A program made the position numbers and the translations under genes. The notes beneath the pieces are model-generated. The model saw only the letters and a list, made by a program, of their open reading frames with translations, was not told the DNA's origin and searched no databases. 35,888 nt of DNA from Conidiobolus incongruus B7586 (taxonomy: Eukaryota; Entomophthoromycota; Entomophthoromycetes; Entomophthorales; Conidiobolaceae), in NCBI GenBank assembly GCA_000697335.1, contig JNEM01009846.1, positions 1-35,888 of the forward strand, written 5' to 3'. Of the stretch, positions 33,420 to 35,888 are shown piece by piece (positions within the stretch are counted from its first letter, which is position 1; each line of letters opens with the position of its first letter).

Positions 33420-33938
33420 GTGATTTTTAGAGTAATCGAATTAGAAAGATTGAAGGTTTGGAAGGATTGGAAAGTTTGGAGGAATTCTATATTAGTCATA
33501 ACGCTATTGAAAAGATTGAAGGTTTAGAGAATAATGTACTATTTAATATACCAATACTATTAAAGTATGTTTATATTAATAATACCATCATTAGATTAAT
33601 TTAACGACTTTGGATATTTCTAATAATAACATTAAAATATTGGAAAATATTGGTCATTTGGTTAATTTAGAAGAATTCTGGGTAAATATATTACTGTGAC
33701 ATGTTATAAAATCCTTATATTAATCATAAATTAGGCTAATTCTAATCAATTTGAAAATTTCGACGAACTAAATAGAGAATTCAAAACCTTAACGAACATT
33801 CAAACCGTGTACTTTGAAAATAATCCCTTACAGAAGAATCAACCAGCTCTCTACAGAAACAAAATTCAATTGAATTTGCCCAAAAGTTTGACTCAAATTG
33901 ATGCTACTCTCATTAAGTCTACATCTCCATTTCATTAA
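32521..33938 (+). CDS. SDS22: SDS22/PPP1R7-like protein phosphatase 1 regulator
   Basis: Leucine-rich-repeat regulator and maturation partner of protein phosphatase 1. Nine exons: 32521-32604, 32659-32730, 32790-32920, 32984-33146, 33197-33271, 33324-33365, 33431-33535, 33595-33681 and 33735-33938; 320 residues, close to the usual 330-360. The protein is almost entirely 22-residue SDS22-type repeats, for example LIELDLYDNRIEKIENLNHL, LEELGANRIRKIENLDHL-like units and LTTLDISNNNIKILENIGHL, closing with an LRR cap (VYFENNPLQKNQPALYRNKI). Several exon junctions fall at repeat boundaries. An in-frame GTAAGT at about 33061 looks like a donor but must be coding, since LYFVSNKISKIQNL continues the repeat. 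The intron before exon 8 (GTACTA...TTAG) has the weakest donor. 3' end 29 bp from PEX10. Confidence 0.94.
33381..33410. repeat. (AT)15 run inside an SDS22 intron
   Basis: Perfect alternating AT in the 65-nt sixth intron of SDS22, the longest intron of that gene. It takes up almost half of it. Confidence 0.85.
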
Positions 33939-33967
33939 TTCAATAAATTTTTTATTTTTGTTTTAAG

Positions 33968-35309
33968 TTAATTTAATCTAATAGTCCATAATTGCGCTAA
34001 CCCTGATGATTGTCTACATAGTGGACACTCGGGCTATAATTAAATATTCATTAGAATGACTAATTAATTAAATAATTTTGCCATAAATTACCTTAGTTCT
34101 GCACCATTCAGAAATACACTCCCAACAAAAGATATGACCACATGGGGTACAGGTAGGATTCGTTTTAGTACTCAAACACAATGCACACTTTCCATCAATA
34201 GAGCTAGGTAACTGCACATCAGTTGACCTTTCAACAACTTTTTCACCACTAACAATCATTAAATATACCAACACCAATATAAATTATATTGAAATATACC
34301 TAATTAAATCTTGATCCTCATCACCTTCCAACTGTTTCAATTTCAATTGCTCTTCCTTATATTTTCTGTAAGATTTTTTCAAATTCAACATTAATTTCAC
34401 TAAAAGTTGAATTCCCAATAATATTCCTAAAATTTCGTAGCCTGATTTATTTGCATTATTGGGATTAGGCTTATTTGGAGAAATCTATTCAATAATATTA
34501 ATTATGTCTAATAGTATATAGCAATATATGATGGATTACATAGCGAATACTGGTCAATCTCTTGGATAGATGATAATAATGGCCTTTAAAGTAAAAGATC
34601 ACGAGATGTAAGGGTAATAAATAATCATTGGATAATTTAATGGCTCTGGGTATCATATCAAATACTATCCAATTGATCCGTTCTTTCGTAGAAGTTTTTA
34701 ATTTATCATCTATAAAACAGAATATATTATTAGATTACAAAACACATAATATATAAGAGTAATATTTACTATTATCATTAATATATTTTTTAACCCATTT
34801 TTTAAATGGATCGTAACCTAATTCGATAAGATGAGGAAACGAGCAATACAGTAAAATACTTAAACTACGATTCTAAATTTAATCATTAAAATCACAGCAT
34901 CTATCTATTATATAATACATATAATTACCCAAAATTTTGGTAATTTTTTCAATTTTAACTGATAGGGTAAAATCTCACAATATTCCTCGCCTAAAGTCTG
35001 ATCCACTTTACAAAATTATTAATATTAATAAATTATTAAAATATTTTGAGAGTTACGTAATAAAGTAGTTAAGCCAAAATAACTTAACTGACTCACAAGT
35101 TGAACCCACTTCATATTCTTATTCAACCACCTGTTCCCAAATAAGCTTAGTAAACAATCCTTCAAATCCTCCTGAAATTGCAGCTCCATTTGGACATCCC
35201 TCTGATTACTGCGAATTATATCCGGACTGTTCGCAAATGGTAGATTGAGTTCAATGGGTACGGATCGTAATCGTAATTCTGGTTTATTGTTATTGCTGGG
35301 TTGACTCAT
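33968..35309 (-). CDS. PEX10: PEX10 peroxisomal RING E3 ligase
   Basis: Membrane RING ligase of the PEX2-PEX10-PEX12 complex that ubiquitinates the PEX5 import receptor. Seven exons: 35309-35057, 35005-34929, 34872-34770, 34709-34540, 34484-34300, 34248-34092 and 34033-33968; 336 residues, the normal length. The N-terminal block shows [20 protein letters not shown] across the first intron, a PEX10 hallmark. Hydrophobic helices occupy the middle. The C-terminal C3HC4 RING uses Cys284, Cys287, Cys299, His301, Cys304, Cys307, Cys318 and Cys321 ([20 protein letters not shown], then PECPLCR). All phases close. It converges tail to tail with SDS22, so their 3' ends probably overlap. Its presence shows the organism has peroxisomes. 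Confidence 0.95.
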
Positions 35310-35888
35310 GAGTTTTGTTTAATTTTTTTTTCAATGGAATTCAATAAAAACAAAATTTTGCTTAGTGACTGTAATTCCAATAAGAAATTCAATAAATTAT
35401 TAATACTTTATTATGGGAATTTTTATTTGGATGTTGATTTGTCACATGATTTTAAATATTTTAAATTGGATTCATATGATTTGAATATAATTTAATTTGG
35501 TTGTTTGTTTATATGCTTTATTCTTTAATCTTGTAAAAATATCTATTCAAGTAATGTATTTTGAATATATTTAAACTTTATATTATACATATTAATTCAT
35601 TTGGCCAAAAACTGTCAGATAACAATTGAAATTAGTGAATTTCATGTAATTTATTGCTATTTAAAATTTGTAAATTTTCTGTAAATTATCCTATAATAAT
35701 TGCTTTAATAATACACATTTTAAGACTATAAATAATAAGTGGTTGAAAATCAATGTATATGTTTAAAGGATATCATGATAATGACCATTTTATTGCCTGG
35801 AAGATATTTAATTTAGTAATAAAAAAATTTAATAAAGTATATTATGAATTAAACTGAATTTATAATTTATTTTTAAAATTAAAAATTA
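35310..35888. other. PEX10 upstream region, AT-rich
   Basis: About 580 bp to the window edge. A 64-codon plus-strand frame at 35301-35495 overlaps the PEX10 start and looks like chance. Nothing else was recognised. Confidence 0.5.

Noticed and set aside
35301-35495. 64-residue plus-strand ORF at the PEX10 5' end
   Set aside because: Overlaps the PEX10 start codon region and has AT-driven composition.

Overview
This is a nuclear segment from a very AT-rich eukaryote, most likely an early-diverging fungus. The gene set is fungal/opisthokont: SIN1, INO80, NOT4, MPP6, the P5A ATPase SPF1, SDS22, PEX10, YIPF6 and a microsomal P450. Introns are numerous, mostly about 46-65 nt and AT-rich (gta... 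to TAG), and intergenic DNA is extremely AT-rich. PEX10 argues against an anaerobic chytrid. An Entomophthorales/Conidiobolus-like fungus would fit, but that placement is inference. The standard code is used: TAA ends most genes, TGA ends NOT4 and TAG ends MPP6.

Layout. 1-1970: AT-rich, with two short unidentified coding-like fragments on the minus strand. 1976-3531 (-): cytochrome P450. 5299-6172 (+): YIPF6. 6546-8450 (+): SIN1. 9958-14024 (+): INO80. 14761-15638 (-): a heavily decayed uroporphyrinogen-III synthase (HEM4). 15890-20594 (-): a very large NOT4. 21408-22044 (+): MPP6. 22349-22689 (+): an SDHAF3/ACN9-like LYR protein with a frameshift. 23259-27638 (-): SPF1, 15 exons. 27639-31447: long AT-rich region with coding-like debris. 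31448-32191 (+): secreted Pro/Cys repeat protein. 32521-33938 (+): SDS22. 33968-35309 (-): PEX10, ending 29 bp from SDS22.

Exon structures were worked out by hand from splice signals, protein family fit and phase. Every multi-exon gene reported as intact closes in frame. The genes are independent housekeeping functions, not an operon or cluster: membrane traffic (YIPF6, SPF1), TORC2 signalling (SIN1), chromatin remodelling (INO80), CCR4-NOT ubiquitin ligase (NOT4), nuclear RNA exosome (MPP6), PP1 control (SDS22) and peroxisome import (PEX10). I found no obviously novel multi-gene system. The most notable items are the HEM4 pseudogene, the frameshifted SDHAF3 gene, a SIN1 without a PH domain, three micro-exons (10, 17 and 25 nt), a GC-AG intron, the cysteine-punctuated proline repeat protein, and a divergent sequence present near both ends of the window.
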